Shown here one piece after another: positions 23,557 through 34,031 of a stretch of DNA of 64,000 nucleotides. The DNA is from Massilia cavernae (GTDB lineage: Bacteria > Pseudomonadota > Gammaproteobacteria > Burkholderiales > Burkholderiaceae_D): contig NZ_QYUP01000120.1 of the NCBI RefSeq assembly GCF_003590855.1, positions 1 to 64,000 on the forward strand, in the 5' to 3' direction. Positions within the stretch are counted from its first letter, which is position 1. The number at the start of each line of letters is the position of its first letter. Made by a program: the position numbers and the translations under genes. The notes beneath the pieces are model-generated. The model did not search any database, was not told the origin of the DNA, and worked only from the letters and a program-made list of their open reading frames with translations.

Positions 23557-24594
23557 ATGGCATCCACCAGACCTTCCCTCGAATCGACGCTCACCCGCGC
23601 CTGGCTGCGCCGCGGCGCGCTGGCCTGTGCCCTGTGGCCGCTGTCGCTGCTGTTCCGCGCGCTGGCTGCGCTGCGCGCGCGCCTGTTCAAATCGGGCGTG
23701 CTGGCGTCCACCCGTCTGCCGGTGCCGGTGGTGGTGGTCGGGAACATCTTCATCGGCGGCACCGGCAAGACCCCGCTGACGATCTGGCTGGTGGAAGCGC
23801 TGCGCGACGCCGGCTTCACGCCCGGGATCATCTCGCGCGGCCACGGCGGCGAGGAGGGCGGCGCGCCGCGCGCTGTGACGCCGCAATCGAACGCGCAGGA
23901 AGTGGGCGACGAGCCGCTGCTGATGGCGCGCCGCACCGGCTGTCCGGTGGTGGTCGGGCGCAAGCGCGCCGAAGCGGGCCAGGCCCTGCTGGCCGCGCAT
24001 CCCTCGGTCGATGTGCTGGTGGCCGACGACGGCCTGCAGCATTACGCCCTGCAGCGCGACGTCGAAGTGGTGCTGTTCGACGGCCGCGGCGTGGGCAACG
24101 GCTGGCTGCTGCCGGCCGGCCCGCTGCGCGAACCGCCTTCGCGCCGGCGCGACTTCACGGTGGTGAACGCGCCGCAGCTGGCGCCCGGATTGATCCAGTC
24201 GGTCGGCGGCCAGCCTTTCCAGATGCGCCTGGCCGGCGAATATGCCGAGCCGCTGGCCGGCGGGGCGCGCGTGCCGCTCGCTTCCCTGGCCGGCAAGCGC
24301 ATCGTGGCCGCCGCCGGCATCGGCAACCCGCAGCGCTTCTTCGACATGCTGCGCGGCGCCGGACTGGCCTTCGGCGAGCTGCCGCTGCCCGACCATCACG
24401 ACTTCCTCGACCACCCTTTTGACCACGTCAACGCGGACCTCATCCTGATCACCGAGAAGGATGCAGTAAAATGTGGGCAAATTGAAAATCTTGTGGGCGA
24501 TCCCCGATTGTGGGTCGTCCCGGTGAGCGCGCAGCTCGACCGCGCGCTGGCCGAACAAATTGTGGAGAAATGTCGTGGATGCTCGACTGCTTGA
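23557..24594 (+). CDS. lpxK: Tetraacyldisaccharide 4'-kinase
   Basis: This 345-residue membrane-associated kinase phosphorylates the 4' position of the lipid A precursor. It has an N-terminal hydrophobic segment (about 18-38), the P-loop region [18 protein letters not shown] and the family motif [16 protein letters not shown]. Length is normal. The Trm112-type gene begins inside its last 20 bp, and kdsB follows, so lipid A and Kdo steps are kept together. Confidence 0.93.
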   Translation: MASTRPSLESTLTRAWLRRGALACALWPLSLLFRALAALRARLFKSGVLASTRLPVPVVVVGNIFIGGTGKTPLTIWLVEALRDAGFTPGIISRGHGGEEGGAPRAVTPQSNAQEVGDEPLLMARRTGCPVVVGRKRAEAGQALLAAHPSVDVLVADDGLQHYALQRDVEVVLFDGRGVGNGWLLPAGPLREPPSRRRDFTVVNAPQLAPGLIQSVGGQPFQMRLAGEYAEPLAGGARVPLASLAGKRIVAAAGIGNPQRFFDMLRGAGLAFGELPLPDHHDFLDHPFDHVNADLILITEKDAVKCGQIENLVGDPRLWVVPVSAQLDRALAEQIVEKCRGCSTA

Positions 24595-24745
24595 TATCCT
24601 GGTCTGCCCCCTGTGCAAGGGCCCGCTCGAATACGATAAGAAGGCGCAGGAACTGATCTGCCGCCCCGACCGCCTCGCATTCCCTGTCCGTGACGGCATC
24701 CCGATCATGTGGGCCGACGAGGCGCGCAAGATCGAGCCGGTTTGA
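24575..24745 (+). CDS. Trm112 family small zinc-ribbon-like protein
   Basis: This 56-residue protein of the Trm112/UPF0434 (YcaR) type begins [18 protein letters not shown] and contains one CPLC pair and C-terminal hydrophobic strands. Trm112 proteins are general activators of methyltransferases in other systems; the bacterial role is not settled. GTG 24575 was chosen because GGAG precedes it and the product matches the usual start. It overlaps lpxK by 20 bp and ends 2 bp before kdsB. Confidence 0.85.
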   Translation: MDARLLDILVCPLCKGPLEYDKKAQELICRPDRLAFPVRDGIPIMWADEARKIEPV

Positions 24746-24747
24746 TC

Positions 24748-25503
24748 ATGGGCTTCATCGTCATCATCCCCGCGCGGCTGGCTTCGACCCGGCTGCCGAA
24801 CAAACCTTTGGCCGACCTGGGCGGCAAGCCGATGGTGGTGCGTGTGGCCGAACGCGCCGCGCTGTCGGGCGCCGAGCGCGTGGTCGTCGCCACCGACCAC
24901 CTCGACATCGCCGCGGCCTGCGCCGCGCACGGCGTCGAAGCCTTCATGACCCGTTCCGACCATCCGTCCGGCACCGACCGCATCGCAGAAGTGGCGCGCG
25001 CGCTGGAGCTCGATGACGACGCCGTCGTGGTCAACCTGCAGGGCGACGAGCCGCTGATCGACCCGTCGCTGCTGGCCGCCTGCGCCGCCCGCATCGCCGC
25101 CGACGTGCCGATGGCCACCTGCGCCCATCCGCTGCTGGACGCGTCGGACTGCTTCAACCCCAACGTGGTCAAGGTCGTCCTCGACAAGAACGGCCGCGCG
25201 CTGTACTTCTCGCGCGCCACGATCCCCTGGCACCGCGACGCCTTCGCCCAGTCGAAGGACGTGCTGCCCGATGGGTATGCGCCGCTGCGCCACATCGGGC
25301 TTTACGCCTACAGCAACGGCTTCCTGCAAGCCTATCCCGGCCTGCAGGCGGCGCCGATCGAGGAAGCCGAAGCGCTCGAGCAGCTGCGCGTGCTGTGGCA
25401 CGGCTACCCGATCGCGGTCCACATCACCAGCAGCGCGCCGGCGGCCGGCGTCGACACGCCTGAGGACCTGGAGCGCGTGCAAAAGCACTTCGCGGCGGAA
25501 TGA
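24748..25503 (+). CDS. kdsB: 3-deoxy-manno-octulosonate cytidylyltransferase
   Basis: This 251-residue enzyme activates Kdo as CMP-Kdo for lipopolysaccharide core synthesis. The signature [20 protein letters not shown] is at the N-terminus, with [13 protein letters not shown] near residue 100 and AGVDTPEDL near the end. ATG 24748 directly follows the Trm112-type gene. An in-frame start 39 bp upstream lies inside that gene and gives an untypical N-terminus. Confidence 0.95.
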   Translation: MGFIVIIPARLASTRLPNKPLADLGGKPMVVRVAERAALSGAERVVVATDHLDIAAACAAHGVEAFMTRSDHPSGTDRIAEVARALELDDDAVVVNLQGDEPLIDPSLLAACAARIAADVPMATCAHPLLDASDCFNPNVVKVVLDKNGRALYFSRATIPWHRDAFAQSKDVLPDGYAPLRHIGLYAYSNGFLQAYPGLQAAPIEEAEALEQLRVLWHGYPIAVHITSSAPAAGVDTPEDLERVQKHFAAE

Positions 25504-25682
25504 ACACCATGCGCGGGAACAGCAGATCCACGCGAAGCTTTCGCGAATCTGACAGGGCCCTGCGCCAGATCAAGCAAAAAATCGGAGCGGCATTTTCATA
25601 TTGGCGTAGTGCAGGACTTTTGTGGTAAGTTTCGTACCAAGGTAGTCAGATATGCATCAATGTGTTTTGTTGCGCTAACTAA

Positions 25683-26369
<687 letters not shown>

Positions 26370-26381
26370 CACCCCCAAAGG

Positions 26382-26407
26382 AGCGGACTTCGGTCCGCTT
26401 TTTTTTG
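26382..26407 (+). terminator. Intrinsic terminator of adk
   Basis: Stem AGCGGAC/GTCCGCT with a TTCG loop, followed by eight T residues, about 13 nt after the adk stop. Confidence 0.92.
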
Positions 26408-26581
26408 TGCCGAATTGATGAGCCGGACCGCGGCGGAAAAGCGCGCGCCTGCATGCGCCAGCCGGCCTGTCTCCACGTTTTCAGATTCAAAGTTGTGCAG
26501 TACGCAGTAAGGTTGATCGGTTTGACGGTCTTTCGGATGTGTTTTTGTGTTACTTGATTTAAGAAAAACAAGGGGACTTTT

Positions 26582-28717
26582 ATGGCAGCGGGCTTTCTCG
26601 TATTTGCAGTTGTGTGTGGCGTCATCGCAGTAATCTACGGCCTCTGGTCGCGCGCCTGGATCCTCCGCCAGGATCCCGGCAACCCAAGGATGCAGGAGAT
26701 CGCCCAGGCGATCCAGGAAGGCGCCGCGGCCTACCTCGCGCGCCAGTACCGCACCATCGCCATCGTCGGCGTGGTGCTCCTGATCGCGATCTTCGCGCTG
26801 CTGGGCCTCGATACCGCGCTCGGCTTCCTGATCGGCGCCGTGCTGTCCGGCGCCTGCGGCTTCATCGGCATGAATGTCTCGGTGCGCGCCAACGTGCGCA
26901 CCGCGCAGGCCGCAACCCGTGGCATGAACGAAGCCCTCGACGTCGCGTTCAAGGGCGGCGCGATCACCGGCATGCTGGTGGTCGGCCTCGGCCTGCTCGG
27001 CGTCACCCTGTTCTACTGGATGCTGACCATGCAGGCCGCGGGCAGCGCGCTCACGTCGCATGACGTGATCAAGCCGTTGATCGGGCTGGCCTTCGGCGCC
27101 TCGCTGATCTCGATCTTCGCCCGTCTCGGTGGCGGTATCTTCACCAAGGGCGCCGACGTCGGCGCCGACCTGGTCGGCAAGGTTGAAGCCGGCATCCCGG
27201 AAGACGACCCGCGCAACCCGGCCGTCATCGCCGATAACGTCGGCGACAACGTCGGCGACTGCGCCGGCATGGCCGCCGACCTGTTCGAAACCTACGTGGT
27301 CACGCTGATCGCCACCATGCTGCTGGGTGCGCTGATGATCACCAACGCCACCACCGAGGCGATGATCTATCCGCTGCTGCTTGGCGCGGTGTCGATCCTC
27401 GGCTCCATCGTCGGCTGCTCGCTGGTCAAGGCCAAGCCGGGCAAGAAGATCATGTCGGCGCTGTACACCGGCCTGTGGTGGGCCGCCGGCCTGTCGCTGA
27501 TCGGCTTCGGCGTGGTCACCTGGATAGTATGGCATGACGATGCGATGCGCATGGCGATGATGGGCTGCTCGGTCGTCGGCATCGTGCTGACCGGCCTGAT
27601 GGTCTACATCACCGAGTACTACACCGGCACCGAATTCAAGCCGGTGCGCCACATCGCCGAAGCCTCGACCACCGGCCACGGCACCAACATCATCGCCGGC
27701 CTGGGCGTGTCGATGAAGTCGACCGCTTACCCTGTGCTGGCCGTATGCGCCGCCATCCTTGCGTCCTACCAGATGGCCGAACTGTACGGCATCGCGATCG
27801 CCGCCACCTCGATGCTGTCGATGGCCGGCATCATCGTCGCGCTCGACGCCTATGGCCCGATCACCGACAACGCCGGCGGCATCGCCGAGATGTCCGGCCT
27901 GCCCGATTCGGTGCGCGCGATCACCGACCCGCTGGACGCGGTGGGCAATACCACCAAGGCCGTCACCAAGGGCTATGCGATCGGTTCGGCCGGCCTGGCC
28001 GCGCTGGTGCTGTTCGCCGACTATACCCATGCGCTGGAATCGGTGGGCCACACGATTTCCTTCGACCTGTCGAACCCGATGGTCATCGTCGGCCTGTTCA
28101 TCGGCGGCCTGGTTCCCTACCTGTTCGGCGCGATGGCGATGGAAGCGGTGGGGCGCGCGGCCGGCGCGGTGGTGATCGAAGTGCGCCGCCAGTTCCGCGA
28201 CATCAAGGGGATCATGGAAGGCACCGGCAAGCCGGAATACGACAAGGCGGTCGACATGCTGACCGCGTCGGCGATCCGCGAAATGGTGCTGCCTTCGCTG
28301 CTGCCGGTGGTGGTGCCGATCGTGGTCGGCATGCTGCTCGGCCCTGCCGCGCTGGGCGGCTTGCTGATGGGGACCATCATCACCGGCCTGTTTGTCGCGA
28401 TTTCGATGACGACCGGCGGCGGCGCCTGGGACAACGCCAAGAAATATATCGAGGACGGCAACCACGGCGGCAAGGGCTCGGAAGCGCACAAGGCGGCCGT
28501 CACCGGCGACACCGTGGGCGACCCGTACAAGGACACCGCCGGCCCGGCAGTGAATCCGCTCATCAAGATCATCAACATCGTGGCGCTGCTGCTGGTGCCG
28601 CTGCTGCCGGCCACCGGCTGGGTTGCGGTGAAGATGCCGGTGGCGGCGCATGCGCCCGCCGCGGCCATGCCTGCCGCTACCGCAGCGCCGGCCGCGGCGC
28701 CCGCCGCATACCGCTAG
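26582..28717 (+). CDS. hppA: Membrane-bound proton-pumping pyrophosphatase, K+-insensitive type
   Basis: This 711-residue protein has about 16 transmembrane helices. It couples pyrophosphate hydrolysis to proton export. The catalytic loop [20 protein letters not shown] and [18 protein letters not shown] are intact. The GNTTKA motif (about residues 455-460) has lysine where K+-dependent enzymes have alanine, which marks the K+-independent, H+-pumping class. It ends with an Ala-rich tail. A perfect 20-bp GC palindrome (28729-28748) follows the stop but lacks a T run, so its role as a terminator is doubtful. Confidence 0.95.
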   Translation: MAAGFLVFAVVCGVIAVIYGLWSRAWILRQDPGNPRMQEIAQAIQEGAAAYLARQYRTIAIVGVVLLIAIFALLGLDTALGFLIGAVLSGACGFIGMNVSVRANVRTAQAATRGMNEALDVAFKGGAITGMLVVGLGLLGVTLFYWMLTMQAAGSALTSHDVIKPLIGLAFGASLISIFARLGGGIFTKGADVGADLVGKVEAGIPEDDPRNPAVIADNVGDNVGDCAGMAADLFETYVVTLIATMLLGALMITNATTEAMIYPLLLGAVSILGSIVGCSLVKAKPGKKIMSALYTGLWWAAGLSLIGFGVVTWIVWHDDAMRMAMMGCSVVGIVLTGLMVYITEYYTGTEFKPVRHIAEASTTGHGTNIIAGLGVSMKSTAYPVLAVCAAILASYQMAELYGIAIAATSMLSMAGIIVALDAYGPITDNAGGIAEMSGLPDSVRAITDPLDAVGNTTKAVTKGYAIGSAGLAALVLFADYTHALESVGHTISFDLSNPMVIVGLFIGGLVPYLFGAMAMEAVGRAAGAVVIEVRRQFRDIKGIMEGTGKPEYDKAVDMLTASAIREMVLPSLLPVVVPIVVGMLLGPAALGGLLMGTIITGLFVAISMTTGGGAWDNAKKYIEDGNHGGKGSEAHKAAVTGDTVGDPYKDTAGPAVNPLIKIINIVALLLVPLLPATGWVAVKMPVAAHAPAAAMPAATAAPAAAPAAYR

Positions 28718-28842
28718 GGCAGGAGAAGCCGGGGCCGGCCGGCCCCGGTTCGTGCAACGACTGCAGGCGGCCGATGCGCCGCTTGCACCTCGCCGGGGTG
28801 CGCTTATACTGAAACTCCCAGTCCCATTTCAGGGAGGCCGTC

Positions 28843-29037
28843 ATGTCACGCAAATATATCGATTGCCGCGAGATGCCCAGCGACTCGAAATGCACCATCT
28901 CCATCGCCGCGGACAGCGAGAAGGAACTGATCGAAGCTGCCGTCCAGCACGCTGTATCGGTGCATGGACACGAGGATACGCCTGAGCTGCGCGCCGGACT
29001 CAGGGGCGTGATGCGCGAAGGCGCTCAGCCTAACTGA
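28843..29037 (+). CDS. DUF1059 family small protein
   Basis: This 64-residue soluble protein begins MSRKYIDCREMPSDSKCTI, has two cysteines (C8 and C17) and the DUF1059 pattern of a C-terminal helix with AVQHAVSVHGHEDTPELR. The function of the family is unknown. A good ribosome site (GGGAGG) precedes the ATG. It stands alone between hppA and a convergent DUF6265 gene. Confidence 0.75.
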   Translation: MSRKYIDCREMPSDSKCTISIAADSEKELIEAAVQHAVSVHGHEDTPELRAGLRGVMREGAQPN

Positions 29038-29058
29038 GCGGCGCCAGCCGGCGCCTGC

Positions 29059-29547
29059 TCAGCCAGGGTCGCAGCTGGTGCGCTCCATCGGGAAATCGAT
29101 GCCCTTCAGCTTGCCCTTGATCTCGCCTTCGACGCGGGCGAACAGCAGCCGCGAGCCTTCGCGGCGGTAGATGATCCGCTTCGGAAAATCGTGGGCGAGG
29201 TTTTCGAACACCACCCGCTTGTCGCTTGCATGCGCGAGCGGGAAGGTGGCTTGCGCCTGTCCGGACGGCAGCGCAATATAGGCCAGCTTGCCCGGTTCGG
29301 TTTCACGTATCTGCACGAACTCATGCGCAACCGTGCGCCCGCCCTTGACGGTGCGGCTGAGGCCAAGCAGCGTGCCTCCTGCGGCCGAGGTCCAGGTTTC
29401 GCCCGATCCCGGCTCGCCGCCGGTGGCTTGCCAGCATCCCTGCAGCCAGCCGAACTGGGCGGCCGTTTCGTTCGCGGCCAGCGCCGTTCCCGTTGCCGCC
29501 ACCAGCGCGGCGCACAGCGACATGCGGTGGAATAAGCGCGTGTTCAT
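29059..29547 (-). CDS. DUF6265 family exported protein
   Basis: This 162-residue protein has a signal peptide (about 1-24, ending ALAAN). The conserved block FGWLQGCWQATGG is followed by WTSAAGGTLLGLSRTV and AHDFPKRIIYRREG. This matches the DUF6265 type, a small predicted beta-barrel of lipocalin-like appearance; no biochemical role is known to me. ATG 29547 was chosen because it begins the signal peptide. It converges with the DUF1059 gene. Confidence 0.75.
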   Translation of the reverse strand: MNTRLFHRMSLCAALVAATGTALAANETAAQFGWLQGCWQATGGEPGSGETWTSAAGGTLLGLSRTVKGGRTVAHEFVQIRETEPGKLAYIALPSGQAQATFPLAHASDKRVVFENLAHDFPKRIIYRREGSRLLFARVEGEIKGKLKGIDFPMERTSCDPG

Positions 29548-29706
29548 GGGTGTTTCCTTGTCATTGTGTTCATGTTGCCCATGGTAGCACGGGGCCATGC
29601 GCGTGGTTCCGCGATCCCGGGGCCATCGTGTTACAAGGTGTTTCGCGCCGCGCCACCATGCAGGTGATGGGGGATAATGGACGCCACCTTGATGCGGGAG
29701 GCCGCC

Positions 29707-30162
29707 ATGCGAATCCTGAATTCCGCCGTAGTGCTGCTGCTTGCGGCGGGCCTGCCGGCCGGCGCCCTGGCGTCGGCCCCCGGGCCGGCCGAAGCGGCGC
29801 CCGCCGCCAACAAGCTCAAGCCCGATCCCAAGCTCCTCAAGAAAAAGCCCATCAAGCGCCGCGCGGTGCGGCAGGTGGTCGAGGGCGTGCCGCGCATCGC
29901 GCCGCCGCCCACCGAAGCGTATGGCCCGACCCTGTACCCGTCGGCACGGGGCAACGCCGTGACTGGCACACTGCCGCAGCCCATGCTGCCTTCGCCCTTG
30001 GCGACCGTGCAGCCGCCGTCCCCGGTCCAGGTCAACAGCTGTATCGGCAACGTCTGCAACGACACCAGCGGTACCCGCTATACGGGCGGGGTTGGCAATA
30101 CCGTGCTCGACCCGCAAGGGCGCAACTGTACCCGCACCGGCACCACCATCCAGTGTTTTTAA
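29707..30162 (+). CDS. Exported protein of unknown function, proline/lysine-rich
   Basis: This 151-residue protein has a signal peptide (about 1-22). A low-complexity Lys/Pro stretch (PDPKLLKKKPIKRR) and a proline-rich linker lead to a C-terminal part with four cysteines (NSCIGNVCND, RNCTRTGTTIQCF), likely disulfide-linked. I recognise no family. ATG 29707 has GGGAG 5 bp upstream, better than the in-frame start at 29677. No partner gene is evident. Confidence 0.6.
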   Translation: MRILNSAVVLLLAAGLPAGALASAPGPAEAAPAANKLKPDPKLLKKKPIKRRAVRQVVEGVPRIAPPPTEAYGPTLYPSARGNAVTGTLPQPMLPSPLATVQPPSPVQVNSCIGNVCNDTSGTRYTGGVGNTVLDPQGRNCTRTGTTIQCF

Positions 30163-30215
30163 TGCCATTTTTTCGGCTTGCTTCCCCAAAAGTTCGCTAC
30201 AATCGCGGGTGGTTG

Positions 30216-30231
30216 ACGTTTACGTAAACGT
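30216..30231. promoter_or_regulatory. 16-bp perfect palindrome upstream of the SDR gene
   Basis: ACGTTTACGTAAACGT is perfectly self-complementary and lies 30 bp before the ATG of the dehydrogenase gene, where an operator would be expected. As I recall, the sequence resembles sites of the MerR-type regulator LiuR, which controls branched-chain amino acid and acyl-CoA catabolism. The regulator gene is not in the window. Confidence 0.6.
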
Positions 30232-30261
30232 TAAAAAAAGAACTTTTTCTGGGGAGTACAC

Positions 30262-31020
30262 ATGCAAATCCAAAACAATGTCTTCATCGTTACCGGCGGC
30301 GCGTCGGGCCTGGGCGCTGCTACCGCGCGCATGATCACCGAAGCGGGCGGCAAGGTCGTGATCGCCGACGTGCAGGCCGAAGCCGGCGCCGCGCTGGCCA
30401 AGGAACTGGACGGCGAGTTCGTCAAGTGCGACGTGACCTCGGAGGCCGACGGCCTGGCCGCCGTTGCCGCAGCGACGGCGATGGGCACGCTGCGCGGCCT
30501 CATCAACTGCGCGGGCGTGGCCCCCGCGGTGAAAACCGTGGGCAAGGACGGCCCGCATCCGCTGGATGTGTTCCAGCGCACCGTCAACATCAACCTGGTC
30601 GGCACCTTCAACATGGCGCGCCTGGCGGCTGACGCGATGGGCAAGACCGAAGCGATGGACTCGGGCGAGCGCGGCGTGATCATCAATACCGCCTCGGTGG
30701 CGGCCTTCGACGGCCAGATCGGCCAGGCGGCCTACGGTTCGTCCAAGGCGGCGGTCGCCGGCATGACCCTGCCGATGGCGCGCGACCTGGCCCGCAGCGG
30801 CGTGCGCGTGATGACCATCGCCCCGGGCATCTTCGAAACCCCGATGCTGATGGGCATGCCCGAAGAAGTGCGCGACTCGCTCGGCAAGATGGTGCCGTTC
30901 CCGTCGCGCCTGGGCCGCGCCACCGAGTACGCCCACCTGGCCAAAGCCATCATCGAGAACACCATGCTGAACGGCGAGACGATCCGCCTGGACGGCGCGA
31001 TCCGCATGCAGCCGAAGTAA
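30262..31020 (+). CDS. SDR-family 3-hydroxyacyl-CoA dehydrogenase (HSD17B10-like)
   Basis: This 252-residue short-chain dehydrogenase has the NAD site [15 protein letters not shown] (about 10-24), NCAGVAP, the catalytic serine in [12 protein letters not shown] and the YGSSKAAV pair (Y-x-x-x-K). [20 protein letters not shown] is typical of the type II 3-hydroxyacyl-CoA dehydrogenases that act in fatty acid or isoleucine breakdown. The LiuR-like palindrome in front of it fits that role. GGGGAG gives a clear start, and the gene seems monocistronic. Confidence 0.85.
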   Translation: MQIQNNVFIVTGGASGLGAATARMITEAGGKVVIADVQAEAGAALAKELDGEFVKCDVTSEADGLAAVAAATAMGTLRGLINCAGVAPAVKTVGKDGPHPLDVFQRTVNINLVGTFNMARLAADAMGKTEAMDSGERGVIINTASVAAFDGQIGQAAYGSSKAAVAGMTLPMARDLARSGVRVMTIAPGIFETPMLMGMPEEVRDSLGKMVPFPSRLGRATEYAHLAKAIIENTMLNGETIRLDGAIRMQPK

Positions 31021-31088
31021 TTGTTGTACGATAATGTTGTATCGGGCGCGCGGCCTTGGTCGCGCGCTTTTTTATATCTGGAGGATCG

Positions 31089-32876
31089 ATGGTCAAGTTG
31101 AAGATGCTGGCGCTGGCGGCGCTGGCGGCGCTGCTGCAAGCGGCATTCCTGCCCTTGGCCGGGCACGCGCAGGATGCGCAGCAGCAGGCGCCCGAAATCG
31201 GCATCGCCTACACCGACAAGACCGGCTGGGCGTCGAAGAAGTTCATGGTATCGGCGGCCAACCCGCTGGCGGTGGAAGCCGGCTACGCCATCCTGCAGCA
31301 GGGCGGCTCGGCCATCGACGCGGCCATCGCCACCCAGCTGGTGCTGACCCTGGTCGAGCCGCAGTCTTCCGGCATCGGCGGCGGCGCCTTCCTGATGCAC
31401 TACGACGGCAAGAACGTGCAGGCCTTCGACGGCCGCGAAACCGCGCCGGCGCGCGCCACCGAAAAGCTGTTCCAGACCGCCGCCGGCACGCCGATGTCGC
31501 GCGTCGAGGGCGTGGTGGGCGGCCGCTCGGTGGGCGCACCGGGCGTGCTGCGCATGCTGGAGCTGGCCCACAAGCAGCACGGCAAGCTGGCGTGGAAGGA
31601 GCTGTTCGCGCCCGCGATCGCACTGGCCGACAAGGGTTTCCCGGTCAGCGAACGCCTGCACGGCATGCTGTCGTGGGACCGCCATGTGCGCACCGACCCC
31701 ACCGCGCTGGCCTACTTCTTCGAAGCGCAGGGCAAGCCGTGGCCGGTCGGGCACATGCTGAAGAACCCGGAGCTGGCGCTGACCCTGCGCACGATCGCCG
31801 CCGGCGGCGCCGACGCGTTCTACAAGGGCGCCATCGCCGGCGACATCGCGGCCAAGGTCGCGTCGCATCCGCGCAACCCGGGCCTGCTCAGCGCCGCCGA
31901 CATCGCCGGCTACCAGGCCAAGGTGCGTACGCCGGTGTGCAGCGACTACCGCGCCTTCACCGTGTGCGGCATGCCGCCGCCGTCGTCGGGCGGGATCGCG
32001 GTGGCCCAGATGCTGGGCATCCTCGAAACAAAAGACATGCGCGCGCTGGCGCCGATGGAGGGTAGGGTCGGCGCGGATGCGGTGCACCTGTTCTCCGAAG
32101 CCGGCCGGCTGGCCTACGCCGACCGCAACCGCTATGCGGCCGACACCGACTTCATCCCGCTGCCGGGGCGCGGCGTCCAGAGCCTGATCGACAAGGACTA
32201 CCTGGCCAGGCGCGCCGCCCTGATTGGCGAGCGTTCCATGGGCGTCGCCGGCGCCGGCACGCCGCCCGGCATGGACGTGGCATGGGGGCTGGACAACGCC
32301 ATCGAAACCCCGTCCACCTCGCACCTGGTGGTGATGGACGGCAGCGGCGCCGGCCTGTCGATGACCACCACCGTGGAAGACGCCTTCGGCTCGCGCCAGA
32401 TGGTGCGCGGCTTCATGCTGAACAACCAGCTGACCGACTTCTCGTTCGACTCGATCGACGCGCAAGGCCCGGTGGCCAACCGCGTCCAGCCGGGCAAGCG
32501 CCCGCGCAGCGCGATGTCGCCCACCATCGTGTTCGACAAGCAGACCAAAAAGCTGGTGCTGGCGGTGGGCTCGCCGGGCGGGCCGGCCATCATCAACTAC
32601 GTGGCCAAGGTACTGGTCGGCACCCTCGACTGGGGGCTGAACGTGCAGCAGGCGATCAGCCTGCCCAACTTCGGCAGCCGCAACGGCCCGACCGAACTGG
32701 AAGCGGGACGCTTTGCGCCCGCCGTGCTGGACGCGCTCAAGGCGCGCGGCCACGCGCTGCGCAGCGCCGACATGAACTCCGGCCTGCACGGGGTGCAGCG
32801 GCTGTCCATCCACGGCCAGGAATACTGGTTCGGCGGCGCCGACCCGCGCCGCGAGGGTGTTGCCAAGGGAGACTGA
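31089..32876 (+). CDS. ggt: Gamma-glutamyltransferase
   Basis: This 595-residue periplasmic enzyme has a signal peptide (about 1-28) and autocleaves at the catalytic threonine T410 in STSHLVVMDG. The large-subunit motif GGSAIDAAIATQLVLTLVEP, the donor-binding region and SPGGPAIINYVAKV are intact. It transfers or hydrolyses gamma-glutamyl groups of glutathione and related compounds. ATG 31089 follows GGAGG. It is preceded and followed by unrelated genes. Confidence 0.92.
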   Translation: MVKLKMLALAALAALLQAAFLPLAGHAQDAQQQAPEIGIAYTDKTGWASKKFMVSAANPLAVEAGYAILQQGGSAIDAAIATQLVLTLVEPQSSGIGGGAFLMHYDGKNVQAFDGRETAPARATEKLFQTAAGTPMSRVEGVVGGRSVGAPGVLRMLELAHKQHGKLAWKELFAPAIALADKGFPVSERLHGMLSWDRHVRTDPTALAYFFEAQGKPWPVGHMLKNPELALTLRTIAAGGADAFYKGAIAGDIAAKVASHPRNPGLLSAADIAGYQAKVRTPVCSDYRAFTVCGMPPPSSGGIAVAQMLGILETKDMRALAPMEGRVGADAVHLFSEAGRLAYADRNRYAADTDFIPLPGRGVQSLIDKDYLARRAALIGERSMGVAGAGTPPGMDVAWGLDNAIETPSTSHLVVMDGSGAGLSMTTTVEDAFGSRQMVRGFMLNNQLTDFSFDSIDAQGPVANRVQPGKRPRSAMSPTIVFDKQTKKLVLAVGSPGGPAIINYVAKVLVGTLDWGLNVQQAISLPNFGSRNGPTELEAGRFAPAVLDALKARGHALRSADMNSGLHGVQRLSIHGQEYWFGGADPRREGVAKGD

Positions 32877-32939
32877 GGGCTGTGTGCCAGATGCAACTTT
32901 TGCTTTCTATACACCCCCTGAGCCTGATACCCTTGAAGG

Positions 32940-34028
32940 ATGGGAGTAAATGAGAAAACCGGGCTGATCCTGGCAGGCGGCGGCGCCCGCGCCGCCTACC
33001 AGGTCGGCGTGCTGGACGCGGTCGCGCGCATCCTGTGGGAAACCGGCCGCCCGCCGGCCCGTTCTCCCTTCGACATCATCTGCGGCACCTCGGCCGGCGC
33101 GATGAACGCCACCGCGCTGGCCTGCCGCGCCGACAATTTCGGCGAAGGCGTGCAGAAGCTGCTGGACGTGTGGGAAAACGTCGCGGTCGAGCAGGTATAC
33201 CGCGCCGATTCGCTGGGCGTGTTGCGCTCCGGCGCGCGCTGGCTGTCGCTGCTGTCGTTCGGCTGGCTGCTGCGCAAGTGGCGCGCCGCGCTGTCCGAGG
33301 GCCTGCTGCACGCACTGGCCGTCACCGCCTCGTCCTACACCGCGGGCAACCACATCACCTTCTATCAGAGCGCCTCCGAGATCAGGCCGTGGGTGCGCAT
33401 GCAGCGCATCGCGCTGCAGGACCAGATCGGCGTCGAGCACCTGCTGGCGTCGTCCGCGATTCCCTTCATCTTCCCGGCGGTGCCGCTATACATGGGCGGC
33501 CGGCGCGAGTATTGCGGCGACGGCACCATGCGCCAGCTGGCGCCGATCTCGCCCGCGATCCATCTCGGCGCCACCCGCGTGCTGGTGGTCGGGGCAGGAC
33601 GGCTGGCCGAGCCGGTCCAGGCCGCGCCGCCGCAGGGCAGCTATCCGAGCCTGGCGCAAATCGCCGGCCACGCGATGTCCTCGATCTTCCTGGACAGCCT
33701 GGCGGTCGACATCGAACGCCTCAACCGCATCAACCTGACCCTGTCGCTGCTGCCCGAGGAGTACCGCGAAATGACCCCGCTCAAGCCGGTCGAACTGCTG
33801 GTGATCGCGCCGTCCGAGCGGCTCGACGACATCGCCAGCCGCCACGTCGGCAGCCTGCCGGCGCCGGTGCGCACGCTGTTGTCGGGCATCGGTGCGACCG
33901 AGGCGCGCGGCGCCGCGCTGGCGTCCTACCTGCTGTTCGAGGCCAGCTACACGCGCGAGCTGATTGCGCTCGGCCGGCGCGACACCGAGGCGCGCAGGGA
34001 CGACGTGCTGGCCTTCTTCGGCGCCTAG
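32940..34028 (+). CDS. Patatin-like phospholipase
   Basis: This 362-residue predicted lipase has the patatin glycine-rich oxyanion loop GGGARAAY at 13-20, the nucleophile S51 in GTSAG, and the catalytic D194 in a DGT setting (YCGDGTMRQ) where DGG/DGA is more usual. No signal peptide is visible, so it acts on membrane lipids from the cytoplasm or is exported another way. A C-terminal region of about 120 residues is specific to this subfamily. The sensor kinase gene begins 3 bp downstream and may be cotranscribed. Confidence 0.88.
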   Translation: MGVNEKTGLILAGGGARAAYQVGVLDAVARILWETGRPPARSPFDIICGTSAGAMNATALACRADNFGEGVQKLLDVWENVAVEQVYRADSLGVLRSGARWLSLLSFGWLLRKWRAALSEGLLHALAVTASSYTAGNHITFYQSASEIRPWVRMQRIALQDQIGVEHLLASSAIPFIFPAVPLYMGGRREYCGDGTMRQLAPISPAIHLGATRVLVVGAGRLAEPVQAAPPQGSYPSLAQIAGHAMSSIFLDSLAVDIERLNRINLTLSLLPEEYREMTPLKPVELLVIAPSERLDDIASRHVGSLPAPVRTLLSGIGATEARGAALASYLLFEASYTRELIALGRRDTEARRDDVLAFFGA

Positions 34029-34031
34029 CAC

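Noticed and set aside
28729-28748. GC palindrome after hppA as terminator
   Set aside because: A perfect 20-bp palindrome without loop or T run; not convincing as an intrinsic terminator.
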